From: Osedax fenrisi
Lineage: Eukaryota > Annelida > Polychaeta > Sabellida > Siboglinidae
DNA length: 64,000 nt
Direction of reading: 5' to 3'
Assembly: GCA_964019155.1 (NCBI GenBank)
Contig: OZ025241.1
Location: forward strand, 24,958,059 to 25,022,058
In this document: positions 27,096 to 45,343 of the stretch, in pieces
How positions within the stretch are numbered: the first letter of the stretch is position 1
How the letters are laid out: each line of letters starts with the position of its first letter
Notes under the pieces: generated by a model
Databases searched by the model: none
Told to the model about the DNA's origin: nothing
The model's input: the letters and a program-made list of their open reading frames with translations, nothing else
Made by a program: the position numbers and the translations under genes

Positions 27096-30000
27096 GTTAG
27101 GGGCGTCGGAACGATATTTTTTATGGGGGGGCTTTTTATTTTTATTTTATATTATATATCCTATTATTTATTTATTTATATTATTTATAATATAATTACT
27201 AATTATATCTCATTAAAATAGGATACCTCTTTGGTCTATGTTAATATTCATTAATAATGTTTAATTTTTATATCAATACTTAAGTAATCTATTATATTAG
27301 AAAATAAATATAAATCATTAAAAAATATATTAATATATAAATATAGATTTTCTAAAAGTTTTATCAATTTCAATATGCCGGGAAATATTGTTTTGTATTT
27401 CAGAAGATTATTCCATCATGCATATATTTGCCTCGTCTATGGTATTAAACATATTGATTGATTTGAACATTGATAATTCCATCTTTAATCTTTATATCGA
27501 TAATTCTTCATACATTTTTTATGTAAATATGTTAAGTGTAGCAAAGAGAGAGATCCAAATTAATAGGATTAATAAGATTAATCTAAATTCAAATTATTTT
27601 TTTAATAATGATTCCTTTAATTTATAATAATATATAAATGATGTTTACTTAGTATCACATTTTGTTTTAATTTTCATCATTATGGAATCAAACAACTCAG
27701 TATATTTTCTTATGTAAATATTAATGATACAGAATATATACATATTACTTGATCATATATAATTAAATTATTATATTAACATAACATTAATAATGTTATA
27801 TTATTTTATCTAGATAATATACATAGTCTTTTGAATTTTCATTACTATTCACCTCATACATATTAATAATAATTTATATTATATTAATTATTATTATTAT
27901 CTGAATTAGATATACTTAAAATTAAATTAGATATATTTAAAATTAAAATAAATTATTATAATATTTTATTATAAACATTTATTATAAGTTATATTGTATT
28001 ATATAATATGTTTTATATAATATTTGTATACAATTAGTTTCTTAAGCTTGAATCAATATAAAAAATTGTATATATAAAATATAAAATACTGTTTTTTCTA
28101 TCTCTTGAATGCATGTGTGCAAACTATTTCTATCATTATTCAATTTAATTAGAATAATCTTTACTGCATTATCTGATCATTTATGTTTATTTATTATTGA
28201 TAATTATTATGATTATATATAATTATAATCATGTATGCTTTAAAATATATTTTTATAAATGTTACCTTAAATAGTATTTGTTGGTATCATGGAAGATTTC
28301 AATATCATATCCATGCTCTCGTGAAAAGTATTTTTGTGGAAGGTAGAAATGGCAATATTTTAATAGAAGACTCAGAAATAGTCAAAAGATGACAAAATAG
28401 TGAAAAGAAACCTATAACTATTCAATAAATCCAGATGAAAATATATTTAATGATAATCGAGGATCATGCGTAGAAGAGAACTTGCCGATTTTAAAATCAG
28501 AAGTAGAACATGAAATACGAAGTCTAAAAAAGGAAAATCAACTGGTATAGATAATATTCCAAGTGAGATCATTATAAACGGCGGTTCACAAATGGTAATA
28601 ACAATGACTTTAATTTGCCAGAAAATATGGGTTAAGAATGAATGGCCCTATGAATAAGCACAATCTTTAATTATTCCAATAACAAAGAAAGGTGACCGAA
28701 GAAGTTCAATAATTATAAAACTATTAGCCTGATATCACCAAACAAGATAATGCTGAGAATTATTTTAAATCGACTCAATCCAATAGAAGAAGATATCCTA
28801 GCTGAAAAGAAAGCAGGTTTCAGGAAACAAAGAAGCACAATAGAACATATATTAAACGAAAGCAACCTCTACATTAGTTCGCTTAATCACTATATGGAAG
28901 AGTCGAAACATATCACTACAGACAAAAATGTTACTGTACAACTCACTAATATTGTCTATAATACTTTATGGCTGCGAAACGTGGACAATAACATAAATTG
29001 TGGAAAGATGAATTACTGCATTTTAGCATAAATCATATAAAAGAATCCCGGGGATTACCTACAGAGAAAGACAAATAAATTATTATGTATACCAAATAAT
29101 TGTTGAATGCATATTGCAAGTTGAGCATCTCCTATCAAAAATAAAGAGTAGGAAACTATAATATTTTGGTCACACGATGCGTTATGATAGTCTGAATAAA
29201 ACTGTGATACAAGGTTACGTTTTTGGCAAAAGAAGAATAAGATGATCCAAAAAAACTGGATGGATAACATAGTGGAATGGGAGGGATCATACATAGATCT
29301 GACCCAACTACTAGAGGATACACCGAACCGTGACGGATGGAATAGAACTTGTGTTGCAGCGATTCATATACCCCTACGTCGTAGGGCCTACTATCAACCG
29401 GTTAAGGGACTTAGTAAGTAAATAAATCCAAGATTTCAAATATCAAACTTGAAATATTCATAAAAAAAAATATTTGACTTAATCATATTTTTTATTAATA
29501 AATGTTCAATATATTTTTAGTCATATGACCAATATTGGTAATATAATCAAATTCTTTATATTCTTCCAATGCATCGATTAAACCACTATATTGATCTAAT
29601 TTTGTTTTAATAGATGTTGTTCGCTGTGCATTTTGTTGGGCATATTTGTGTCACTGTCTTAACTTTGTTAATATTAGTATTGTATACAATCCAGAATTTC
29701 ATAGTTTGTCCATAAACTAATCCCTTATCATGAACCACTCTCAAAGATTTTCTTATATTTATATTATTATCTAATGAATATTCTATTAAGTTTGTGGGAT
29801 TAGCTCCACAGTGTGTATAAAAAGCTAATGGCTTTCTAGTCACTATTATAGTCTTTACACCACTTACCAGACATATTATCAACACCATCATATATGAATG
29901 TCCTCTTATTTATAAATATACCAGTTAAGATGTTCAAGTTTAGATAACATTAAATTGTCTATACCTTCCCAAGTTGTAGCCTCAGTAATATTGCATATTC

Positions 30001-30662
30001 CTATGTATATATCTTTTATTTCTAGTCATGATTTCAAATAACGAAGCTCCAAATTATACTTCTACCACTACCGTGTATATCTTGAATTCTATCACATTGA
30101 ATCGAGAAAATACCATTAATATATATATCAATAACATATTTAATAATTCAGTTTTATTTAGTTGAATAATTTCATTTTGAATATCGCCAGATAATAATTA
30201 TCTCTCATAAATATTATCATATTTCATGGAGGAGGGGGGGAGCAAACAATAATTAGCCCCCCCCATATTTTTAGTAAAATTCTTTAGAAAAAATGTGTAT
30301 TAACAAAGACAATATACTAGATTTAATATATATGTATATATATATATATATATATTTACATATACATTTTATTATAACATATTTCATGGGTGGGGCAAAA
30401 CATACTTAGCCCCTCCCATATTTTTGAATGGGGGGTCCGACACCCCCCGCCCCCTGTTCCAACGCCCCTATATAATATAGTTATAATTACGAGTCATTTT
30501 ATACGTTACTACGTATATACACAATACCAATTTAATTTATTTCAAATAGATAATATATCAATAACACTTATTAAAAATATATATTCCCAACTCACACCAT
30601 ACTTAACATTGAACTTTACATTTGTAAATATAACACACACATTTACACACATACATACACAC

Positions 30663-30740
<78 letters not shown>

Positions 30741-30889
30741 TGTTAACGTAATTTAGTTCCGCCATATAATTGAGTGTAATTATGACATGTATTCGGATGA
30801 TCTAGTAGATAGTAATTTCATATGTATACGTAGCAGTATAACTTATTATAATTTATCTTATATGTCAAAGGAATAATATCGACTAATAC

Positions 30890-30936
<47 letters not shown>

Positions 30937-31346
30937 GTATTGCAAAATGTAATTGACTAATTGATTGATACACTAAAATATCCTACACAAGGTTTACTTT
31001 ACGATATACTATTATACACATCGCACCATACACTAGCCCACCCAATATGATTGAATGAAACCGTAGTTGTGTATAACATACTAAAATAATAATATTATAC
31101 CAATACACACCGATGAATTAATTTAATGTGTATTATTCCTTCATACGTCATAAGACTATCAAATAAGATACATATTTATATACATTATTACATGCAATTA
31201 ACTTTATTCTACAGGAAAATTGGATTTATATTTTGATTATGTAAATTGCAAATCTGCATGTTTCACGATACTAACTATTGATGACATAAAGGTATGAGAC
31301 AATAATAACGTGTATTTATAATAATAATAATATATATATTTATATA

Positions 31347-31390
<44 letters not shown>

Positions 31391-34300
31391 TACATTAATA
31401 ATACATAACAACAATATTTACAATAATGCTCGTTTTCATGTCGAATACATTTGAATTAATTCGGCTTAATTATTATAGAATATGAATTAGCTTACAATGA
31501 GAACAATTATGGTTATATTAACCTAATCTCGTATTTAGTAATATATTTGACAGTTCTTCAACTATATAGTTATTAAAAATGCGGATACCTATCAATTCAT
31601 TATAGTATATATAATAATAAATTATTGATTATAATCAATATTATCTAATATATTTCACATATATCATTTTACAAATTCTATGCCCGTATACAATTTTCTA
31701 CCACACCTTATTTCAAAAATACCACATATATTTATAAAATAAATGTTTTATATTTAATAACACTTTTGAATAAAGATGTAATATATTCTCTTTATAATGT
31801 TCCTTCCTTCTCTTACATTTTATAATTAGTATACCATTAAAGTGCAAAACTTGAAATTTAATTATATATTCTTTATTTCATAATTGACAAACTATCCTAT
31901 TTATATATTTCCTATATTAAAAATCATATATATTCTAATACTACTCCATCAAATAGATAATCTATTTACATGAACCCATCTCGATATACTAACTATTAAT
32001 GATTTTCTGTTAATTTTTGTATTATAATCTTTAGTATTAAGTTACTACTAGTAGCTACTTGCTTTATTTTCCTAATATCCTGATATTCTTAAATTCTAAC
32101 TTTTTATTATTTATATACCATCATTCTTTTTTTTATCATTCTTCAACTCCAGACACCGATATAGTCTTACATAGTCTTACAATATAGAATTGTTATGGAA
32201 TTCATCTAATTATCTACTCGTTCAATGTTTCATTATTTTACCATAACATACTTTTATTACTATTAACTTTAAATACCTTTTTTATATTTATAAGTTTACT
32301 ATTTGTATTATTTATGTTTTATATATATATATATTTTATATGCCAACATAAGTTATTTCATCATCATAATTATAATATATATTTATATATATATATATAT
32401 ATATATTAAATGTATCTATTAAATATATAAATATTAATTATTAGGTAATAATAACAAGAGGGTGTCATAACATAGAGGATCATGAAATAGGAGTACACCC
32501 TTCAATAGCGGTACGTTTTAATAAGATATCCAACGATTATAGTGAAGTTACTGTCCATCAGTTTTTTAAGCATACACGTTGCGATGGTTAAATATATTAC
32601 TATATTTATAGATAATTATGATTACAATGATGATGAAGATGATAATGATGATGATGATAATGATGATGATTATGATGGTGATGATAATTATGATGTTGAT
32701 GATAGTATTAATAATGATAATTATTATGATGGTAATAATCATAATTATAATGATTATTATGGTGATGATACATACATTTTACATTTTTCGGTTTTCGGAC
32801 TGCGAACTGTGCTTATAAAGCAATCGGCCGACGGCCGTCCATGTATATTTGAAGTTAATGTTTCATATTAAATAGGTTTTCAGTAGCTTCTTGAAGTTTG
32901 GAGTTTATGGTGTAGTACGGATGGATGTAGGGATAGTGTTCCAGAAGTATGGGACGGATATTGCCCATGCGCGAGTGTTAGTTAAATTTAAGTTGTGTTT
33001 AGAAGGGAGTAGAAGTAATAACGTATTGTTGGAGCATGTATTGGTACTAGTTCCCAGGAAACCAAAGTAAGTGTATTAGGTTGCGATTGGTTGTATTTGG
33101 TTGTAATTGGTTGTATAAATAGGTGTAACATAGTGTAAATACACCATTTATTTGTGTATTGGTGTAATACGTTATATTTACACTCAAAAATACAACTTAT
33201 AATTCAAAATAAGTTGTAAAAATAGGTGTAGAATAGTGTAAATACACCATTTATATTTTATAGTTGTAATACTTTATATTTACACTCAAAAATATAACTT
33301 ATAATTCAAAATAAGTTGTAAAAATAGGTGTAGAATAGTGTAACTACACCATTTATATTTCATAGATGTAATACGTTGTATTTACACTCAAAAATACAAC
33401 TTCCCAGGAAACAAAGTAGGTTTATGTTATTTTATATACCTATTAGGTTGCGATTGGTTGTATTTGGTTGTAATCGGTTATGAAAATAGGTGTAACATAG
33501 TGTAAATACACCATTTATATTGTATAGTTGTAATACTTTATAATACTATTAATTTTTTATAAGTGTAACAATTAAATAAATAAATTAATAATATATATAT
33601 TTATTTATATTTTATTTAATTTAATCCTAATTATTATAATATTATACTTTTTCTTTATTTTAATATATTTATTAACTTATTACTAATATAAATTAATTAT
33701 AAATTATTATTTTAATTTTATATTTAATTTAATATTCTGTTTTTAATAAATAAGTTATTATTTTAAAATTCATATTTTATTGAATAATCATTATAGTATT
33801 ATACAAAATCACAATTATATTTTTCAAGTTTCACCTTGAACAACAATTATAATAATACATTATAATGGTTGATGTATATGCACTATTTTTATTTTACATT
33901 ATAAAGTTGTATTTATAAGTGGAGAATGGTGTATATGCACTATTTTTATTTTTATTTAATATTAAAAGTTGTATTTTTAGGTGGAGAATAGTGTATATGC
34001 CCTATTTTTTATTTTTATTTTACATTAAAAGTTGTATTTTTAGGTGGAGAATGGTGTATATGCATTATTTTGTATTTATATTTTACATTATGAAGTTGTA
34101 TTTTTAGGTGGAGAATGGTGTATATGCACTAGTTTTTATTTGTTCACAAAGCACCCAAATTTACAACGTTGTAAATGCGCTATTTGCATACCATTTTTAC
34201 ACCTACTTTGGTTTCTTGGGTTGGTAATTTAAGTTTGAGTAGGGATGCTAGGTAGTCAGAAGAGTCATGGTAGATTGCTTTATTAGCCAGTATTAGAGTT

Positions 34301-36901
34301 TTATATATGATTCTATAGCGTACAGGTAGCCAGTGGAGTTTAACTAGGAATGGAGATATATTAGTATGAGTATTTTGATATGTTGCATATACACCTAGCT
34401 ATAGACTTTTATTATAGGTATTGTAAAGGATAACATTGCAGTAGTCGAATAGAGGGTAAATATGTAATCAGAAGCTATAATAGTAGCTGTGGATATTGAT
34501 ATTGAATGAAAAATAATGCGTAGTTAATGTAATTGATAGTTTAATAGTTTTGTTATATGGAACAGTTATCTATACAAATAAAGTATTGTCAAATATAACA
34601 CCAAGTTTTTGACATGGGTTGAGTACATGATGAGATGTCCATTAATGTTAATTGGAGGGGGAGTTGGTAAAGTTTTACTTCGGAATGGAAGATGAAGGAA
34701 GATAGCCTCGGTTTTAATTGGGTTAAAGACGAGGAAGTTTATTGTGAGCCAGTTATGAATTGTGGTAATTGTAGATGAAAGGAAGTCAGGATGTCAGGTG
34801 AAAAAGTTACGTTTTCTGTACATTTTACATAAAGTTGGATGTTCTCTTCATATGTATGGAAGCTAACTGGAGAATTAGATTGATGATGATAATGATGATT
34901 ATTTTTATTTGTTTCTCACGAGTGTCTAGCCTCGAAGGTTCACGTACATTGTACGTCGTATAATATATAAAATAATGAATGAAAAAATAAATAAATAAAT
35001 AAAAACTAAAAAACTAAAGCTATATAATAATAATATAATAAAATATTTATTAGAAGAAATATAGTTTAATTAAAATGGTATTTACTTTATTAAAAGCAAT
35101 ATAAATACATAATAATAAGTGATGTATTACCATTATAACTTAAAGGAAAACTTAAAGGATAATTTTTAAATAAAATTAATGAAAATACGAGATATATTTA
35201 TAGTATATTAAAGAAGATTTAAAGCATACATTATTATAAAATTATAATATTGATTATAAACAAAAATAAATAATATATACATACAATTAATATCAATTAT
35301 GCAATTATATATATTTAATATTTAAATAAGTATTATTTTTTATATCGGGTATATTAATTATGATTTAATGATTTTATTTAATAATTATATGATTTAATGG
35401 AGCACATTAGAAATTAAAATTAATTTTGATAACTATAAATTATGTTATAAATAATAAAAATAAGTCAAAATATGTATAATAAGTTATAATTTGTTGGTTG
35501 TGTATATCACATATGTTATTAATCTGTAAAAAATTAGTAATTAATTAATTATTCAAAATATTATAATCAATTAAAAAGTAATAATTATAATTAATTCTAT
35601 AAAATAAAATTATTATATTTCAAACCTAAAGTAATTTAGTAAAGTAAATATTATACATTAAAATTACGTTTGATAACATAAAAATAGGTTTTAATTAATA
35701 TATGTATATTATAATTTAACTTTCAGTTTAAATTATCAGATTCATTTATTATCGAATATAAAAGATCGATAATGCATGAATGCACACGATTTATCAAACA
35801 TTTATATATGTAGGGTAGAGTATACTAATTTATATTTTATAATGATGATTTATTATAAATATCAGAATTATAATAAAAAGTAGTCTATATCATATATAAC
35901 CTATATAATAGTATATATCCTATATAACACAGTAATGATCATCATAATATTGTATATATATATTTATTAATGATGATTTATTATAAATATCAGAATTATA
36001 ATAAAAAATAGTCTATATCATATATAACCTATATAATAGTATATATCCTATATAACACAGTAATGATCATCATAATATTGTATATATATATATATTTATT
36101 AAAATACTCAATAATGATACCATAATTATGATAATGTATAAGAAGTAATTTAATTTAAAACCCATATTTGTATTTAATAAATTTACAATTTACTATAATA
36201 AAAAACTAAATTAATAACATAATATATATTACAATGAGACTTATAATAAGTATAGGTGTGGATACGTGTTGGATGTTTTGTAATAATACGTGTAATTTTA
36301 AATATATAATTAAACCTGGTTATTATAATATGTATTATATGTATGATATGTATTTATACTATGATAACGCGTATATATATATATATAGTTTTATGTGTTT
36401 TGATTGTATGTGTATACGTTATAATTATGTATAAATGTCTGATACATAATTTAATTACTTCTATAAGAAAATAATATTATTAGATAATTAGTAAATACAC
36501 CAATATTGTATTATAATAAACTATATAAATTGAGTAATATTAATATATATATGTTGATTAATATTAATAATTATATATGTATATTAGAATACATATATAT
36601 ATAAATATAATACATAATAAATAATACATATATATATATATAATATCAAATATGATGATGATATACGGTTTCTTATCTACTAATGAGTATTATTAATATT
36701 TTAATAACATAAATATAATTTGTTTATTATATCAATATATTAATTATATTTATTATATTAGCTATTTATTTACTTAATGTATTTATAGATGTAAATTATA
36801 TTGACTTGAAAACAACATGGAGTACGCACAGATATGGAGATAAATTAACTTATGTACACATAAACAGTTGTTGGTATACTATAGAATTTAGTTTAATATA
36901 A
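25533..36901 (+). CDS. TFP-C: putative secreted three-finger (Ly6/uPAR-like) protein, complete six-exon model
   Basis: Exons: 25533-25678 (hydrophobic, signal-like, ends AG|GTATAT in phase 2; least certain), 26914-26987, 31215-31291, 32445-32586, 36256-36318, 36789-36901. Key blocks: IRCQTCHTERYHTNMITYC; FDYVNCKSACFTIL; VIITRGCHNIED with a later Cys (HTRCDG); TCWMFCNNTCNFK; and a tail with HRYGDKLTYVHINSC ending at TAA. Every join agrees in phase (2, 1, 0, 1, 1), and acceptors and donors follow AG|GT. The cysteine order CxxC...C...CxxxC...RGC...C...FCxxxxCN fits the Ly6/three-finger fold, including quiver/sleepless-type proteins. Activity and partner are unknown. Two large introns are filled by a hAT-like element (27098-30470) and an L2 LINE with a nested element (32880-34870). 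This is the best template for the family. Confidence 0.68.
26012..26104. repeat. Two adjacent (TA)n microsatellites
   Basis: (TA)n runs separated by GTAATTAATAACTGA, inside the TFP-C first intron. Confidence 0.85.
26520..26566. repeat. (TA)n microsatellite
   Basis: Pure (TA)n run in TFP-C intron 1. Confidence 0.85.
28280..29425 (+). mobile_element. RTE-type LINE nested in hAT-like element
   Basis: The plus strand reads SIFVEGRNGNILIEDSEIVK, then VEHEIRSLKKG and TGIDNIPSEIIINGG, then MLRIILNRLNPIEEDILAEK with AGFRKQRSTIEHILN (28750 onward). The palm with its catalytic aspartates is deleted. The 3' end reads NWMDNIVEWEGSYIDLTQLL and closes with VKGLSK at about 29421. It is the same subfamily as the copies at 1-930, 14340-16100 and 39660-40180. 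The transposase pieces of the surrounding hAT-like element lie only to its right. Confidence 0.75.
29607..30180 (-). pseudogene. hAT-type transposase remnant (DUF4371/ZMYM-like)
   Basis: Pieces in the expected order are read on the minus strand: IQNEIIQL, EATTWEGIDNL, YDGVDNMSGKW and LAFYTHC. Family proteins carry a (G)QGYDGA(S/N)NMSG block followed by (Y/F)(V/T)HC; both are visible here with small changes. At least two frameshifts and several stops separate them. It would have catalysed cut-and-paste movement of its host element; this copy cannot. Confidence 0.65.
30225..30432. repeat. G-rich subterminal duplication in hAT-like element
   Basis: Two related segments, about 30220-30275 and 30380-30430, share ATTTCATGG-G-run, then TTAGCCCC-C-run and CATATTTTT. 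They are about 155 bases apart and sit just inside the right terminus. Confidence 0.6.
30658..30738. repeat. (TA)n microsatellite
   Basis: (TA)n with minor interruptions right of the hAT-like element. Confidence 0.85.
31334..31386. repeat. (TA)n microsatellite
   Basis: (TA)n in TFP-C intron 3, about 45 bases after the exon donor at 31292. Confidence 0.85.
32620..32775 (-). repeat. (GAT)n-type trinucleotide tail of L2-like LINE
   Basis: Imperfect GAT/AAT trinucleotide run. In LINE orientation it is an (ATC/ATT)n tail following the 3' UTR at about 32776-32880. Other L2-like copies here have similar tails at 46891 and 34883. The long frame through it is a by-product of the repeat. Confidence 0.7.
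32880..34870 (-). mobile_element. L2/CR1-like LINE remnant split by an inverted-repeat element
   Basis: The minus strand, from high to low coordinates, reads FLVFNPIKTEAIFLHLPF (about 34690-34740), then VKLHWLPVRYRIIYKTLILA and KAIYHDSSDYLASLLKLKLP (about 34360-34221). After the inserted element it reads ISVPYFWNTIPTSIRTT and FKKLLKTYLI (about 32980-32880). These are the KTE and LHWLPV...WN(S/T)(L/I)P blocks of L2/CR1 C-termini. Its 3' tail continues to about 32620 as the ATC/ATT-type trinucleotide run. It lies in intron 4 of TFP-C. Confidence 0.75.
33051..34220. mobile_element. Composite inverted-repeat (MITE-like) element with duplicated left end
   Basis: The left terminus CCCAGGAAACCAAAGTAAGT (33053) matches the inverted right terminus CCCAAGAAACCAAAGTAGGT (from 34220). 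The left end occurs a second time at 33401. TTGGTA at 33041-33046 and 34221-34226 may be a target duplication. Inside are about three roughly 108-bp tandem units (GTGTAAATACACCATTTAT with AAATACAACTTATAATTC) from 33115 to 33400, and about four 60-65-bp units (TTGTATTTTTAGGTGGAGAA) from 33860 to 34135. There is no coding capacity. It interrupts the L2-like LINE cleanly, between LKLKLP and its continuation. Confidence 0.75.
34883..34975 (-). mobile_element. 3' end scrap of another L2-like LINE
   Basis: In minus orientation, about 75 bases of 3' UTR (CACTCGTGAGAAACAAATAA) end in an (ATC)n-type tail. It abuts the RT region of the L2-like copy at 34870, so it is probably a separate, severely 5'-truncated insertion. 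Confidence 0.45.
35842..36093. repeat. About 128-bp tandem duplication
   Basis: The segment from about 35842 to 35968, including AACACAGTAATGATCATCAT, is repeated immediately at 35970-36093 with very few changes. Intronic in TFP-C. Confidence 0.85.
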
Positions 36902-37976
36902 ATGTAAAAAAAAACTCATTAAACAGATTATTATATTAAATTATGTATTATTAAACTATACAATATTTAATTATATAACACATTTATCTGTCGTCATGGT
37001 TATAATATTTATATATATAATAATTTGACGGCTATGTGTACTTTTTCAGATATATTAAATTAATGAATATAAATTCCAAGATTTAAAAAATGTGAGTCGG
37101 TAAAGTTTACGAGTGAGTTAATAACTCAGAAAAATTTCTGTGTATGAAATAATGTATTTGTCACGATGTTCTAGTTATATTCTTGATATATAAACGATAT
37201 TCTAGAAATATTTCACCTATCACCCCTATTCTTCCACAACTAAATTAACTAGTGATTATATATAGTTTAATCCTATAATTAATAATTATAATAATAAATC
37301 ACATACTTATTTGTTACTGGCCTACATATTTTTCTAATTTATACATCATTAATTGTTCCTATCCCTTATATATTTCGAGATTTTTAATATTTTATTTATG
37401 AAAATTATTACCAATTTGTGCCGATTAATTAATTAACTTTTCATGAATATTGTAATAATCTTACATCATACAACGATATTCTTAATAACATTTATATTGA
37501 AAATACTATATAACTAACTTATATCGGTGGCGGCACCGGAATACTTTACAAATATTCTCTAATTATCTCTAATATTTTTCATCTTAACTGTTTACATAAT
37601 TCTCATAGAAATTATATCAATATAACAAAATATGTAATCATCATTATATCACTCCTTCCAACAATACATATTGGTATTTCATTAACTCCTAACTTAATTT
37701 CTCTAATATATATATACATAATCTATTGTAACACAACTATATTCGTAAATATATCATTACAACATATTGAATCATCATTAAAACTAGATATATATATATA
37801 TCTAGTTGAGTGTTGCCATTTATTGATTTTATATTATTTGATTTGCCATTTATTTATTGTTGCTTCATTTATTATAATGTTACCTTTATTTATATGTACA
37901 CTTGTAATATTTTCTACCCATTATTAATTGTATATATATATATATATATATTAATTATTATATTAACTATACCTAG
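36902..37976. other. Spacer between TFP-C and TFP-D
   Basis: AT-rich, without recognised coding blocks. A short hydrophobic start (MLPLFICTL, ATG at 37877, followed by GTAATA) lies 100 bases before TFP-D exon 1 and might be its signal exon, but the phase does not fit. (TA)n at 37931-37950. Confidence 0.4.
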
Positions 37977-43635
<5,659 letters not shown>

Positions 43636-43803
43636 AAGTACTATTATGTTATCATATTTTAAGTATATATATATATATAAATAGCTACTAAATAACATTA
43701 TATACTATAACTATATAAATATTTGTTGTCAAAAACTGATTGTTATCTCAACAATTATATTAATATTTTAACTTGATTTAATATAACGAAACTCTTCTCT
43801 AAA

Positions 43804-43843
<40 letters not shown>

Positions 43844-44539
43844 ATTTTAATTATGAAATAGTATATTTGTATACAAACACTTAAATAAAAATGAAGTTCT
43901 TAATAATCTGATATTCATGAAATGTATAATTTTTGTATAATTTCTAATAATACCCAAAACGACATGGTAACAAAAATTAACAATGCGGTTATAATTAATA
44001 AAAAAAACGCCTTGGTTTATATTACAACATAAAAGAAAATCAGAACTCTCATCTCCACCATAAAGATAATACTGATTAAGATCGGAGGTCTCGAGTTAGT
44101 GGTTGGATAACCCATATGAGGTGGATCAGGCCCCAATGGTTGGTCATTCCTTTAATGTAGTGGTATTAATATATAATGACATAAAAACCAGCATAACCAA
44201 TACAGTAAATTAGATAATTCTGATAATCTAATTATACTACGAATCATTAAGTCTTTAAAAGAGGAAACAGTTTCACATTGTAATATAAGAAAAGTTAGTT
44301 TGTTCCAATCTGAATATATCCAATTACAAATTAGTTGAATAGTGGTTCGGTCCTTGATTTCATTCTCCTTATCTTTATTGACGGGTCCCTACTAGATGAC
44401 ACGTATGTACTCATGATGTCCGACACCGGCACATCAATCTGTTGATGATGTTGTAAGCCAGAGAAGATCGGCAATAGTTCTGCGTTGGGAGAGTGAATAT
44501 AAATTTAAGAATTATAATCGATAAGAATAATTTAAATAT
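43636..44539. other. Spacer with an unexplained higher-complexity stretch
   Basis: 43636-44000 is AT-rich with (TA)n at 43811-43840. From about 44040 to 44500 the base composition is less extreme and repeats are absent, but no frame or RNA gene could be assigned on either strand. Confidence 0.35.
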
Positions 44540-45283
44540 GATTACAACGATAACATATTTTTTTTAGTAATTTCTTTGCACTTTTTCAAGTAAGTCATTA
44601 TACCCAATATAATTAGAATGAGGATTCCACACATAAGAGCCTTACTCTAGAATTGGTCGTATATAGGTTAAGTATGCTTATAATAAATGAGAGTTCTGGT
44701 TAGTTATGAACGATCTAAATATCATATTAGATATTATTCTTTAGAACATATTTCAGATATATGTATAACATTTTAGATTATCTGTGAATATTATACCAAG
44801 ATCTTTATAATATGTATAATATTGTAATAAATTATCTTTAAAATAATAGTTTGATTTGTTGATATATTTACCAATACGCATAACTATACATTTGGAGGCT
44901 GCTAGTTCAAGTTGCCAAGTTGACATCAATTTTTCAATATTGGCAAGTGGTAGTTTAATAGGTATATCTTCAGATGACTGTAGAATATGGCCACTTTTTG
45001 CATCATCAGCCTATATACATGTATATGAAGGTTTCCCCATACAGTCGGTATGTCATTAATGTATATTATAAATAGAATTGGTCCTAATACAGAACCTTGT
45101 GGAACAACTGAAATTACCTTTTGGGGTTTTGACATATTGATCTTAATTTTAAAGCTTTGATTTCTATTAAATAGGTTATTAAATAAGATTTAATCCATTT
45201 CATGACATCTCCTTGTATACCAATATTAAATATTTTATGGAGTAATAATGTATGCGATAACTTGTTAAAGGCCTTAGCCATAT

Positions 45284-45343
<60 letters not shown>

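Larger units (their letters stand above)
27098..30470 (-). mobile_element. hAT-like DNA transposon with G-rich inverted ends, degenerate
   Basis: Inverted termini TAGGGGCGTCGGAAC (27098) and TAGGGGCGTTGGAAC (reverse strand from 30470) match at 14 of 15 positions. Each is followed inward by runs of G. Minus-strand fragments between about 30180 and 29600 match the hAT transposase of the DUF4371/ZMYM-like type: SGDIQNEIIQL, then TWEGIDNLMLSKLEHL, then YDGVDNMSGKW, then KPLAFYTHCGANPTNLIEYS (29891-29607 frame). They are split by frameshifts, so no working transposase remains. An 8-bp target duplication could not be resolved in the AT-rich flanks. An RTE-type LINE (28280-29425) is nested inside. 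The whole element lies in TFP-C intron 2, between 26987 and 31215. Confidence 0.75.

Noticed and set aside
32542..32871. Acidic Asp-rich protein from the frame over the GAT repeat
   Set aside because: The frame exists only because the trinucleotide run has no stops; the sequence is a LINE 3' tail read on the wrong strand.
33919..34232. Two overlapping small proteins with repeated sequence
   Set aside because: They are translations of the tandem units inside the composite inverted-repeat element.
44090..44360. tRNA or SINE based on A-box and B-box like motifs
   Set aside because: The boxes are too far apart and no cloverleaf can be drawn.
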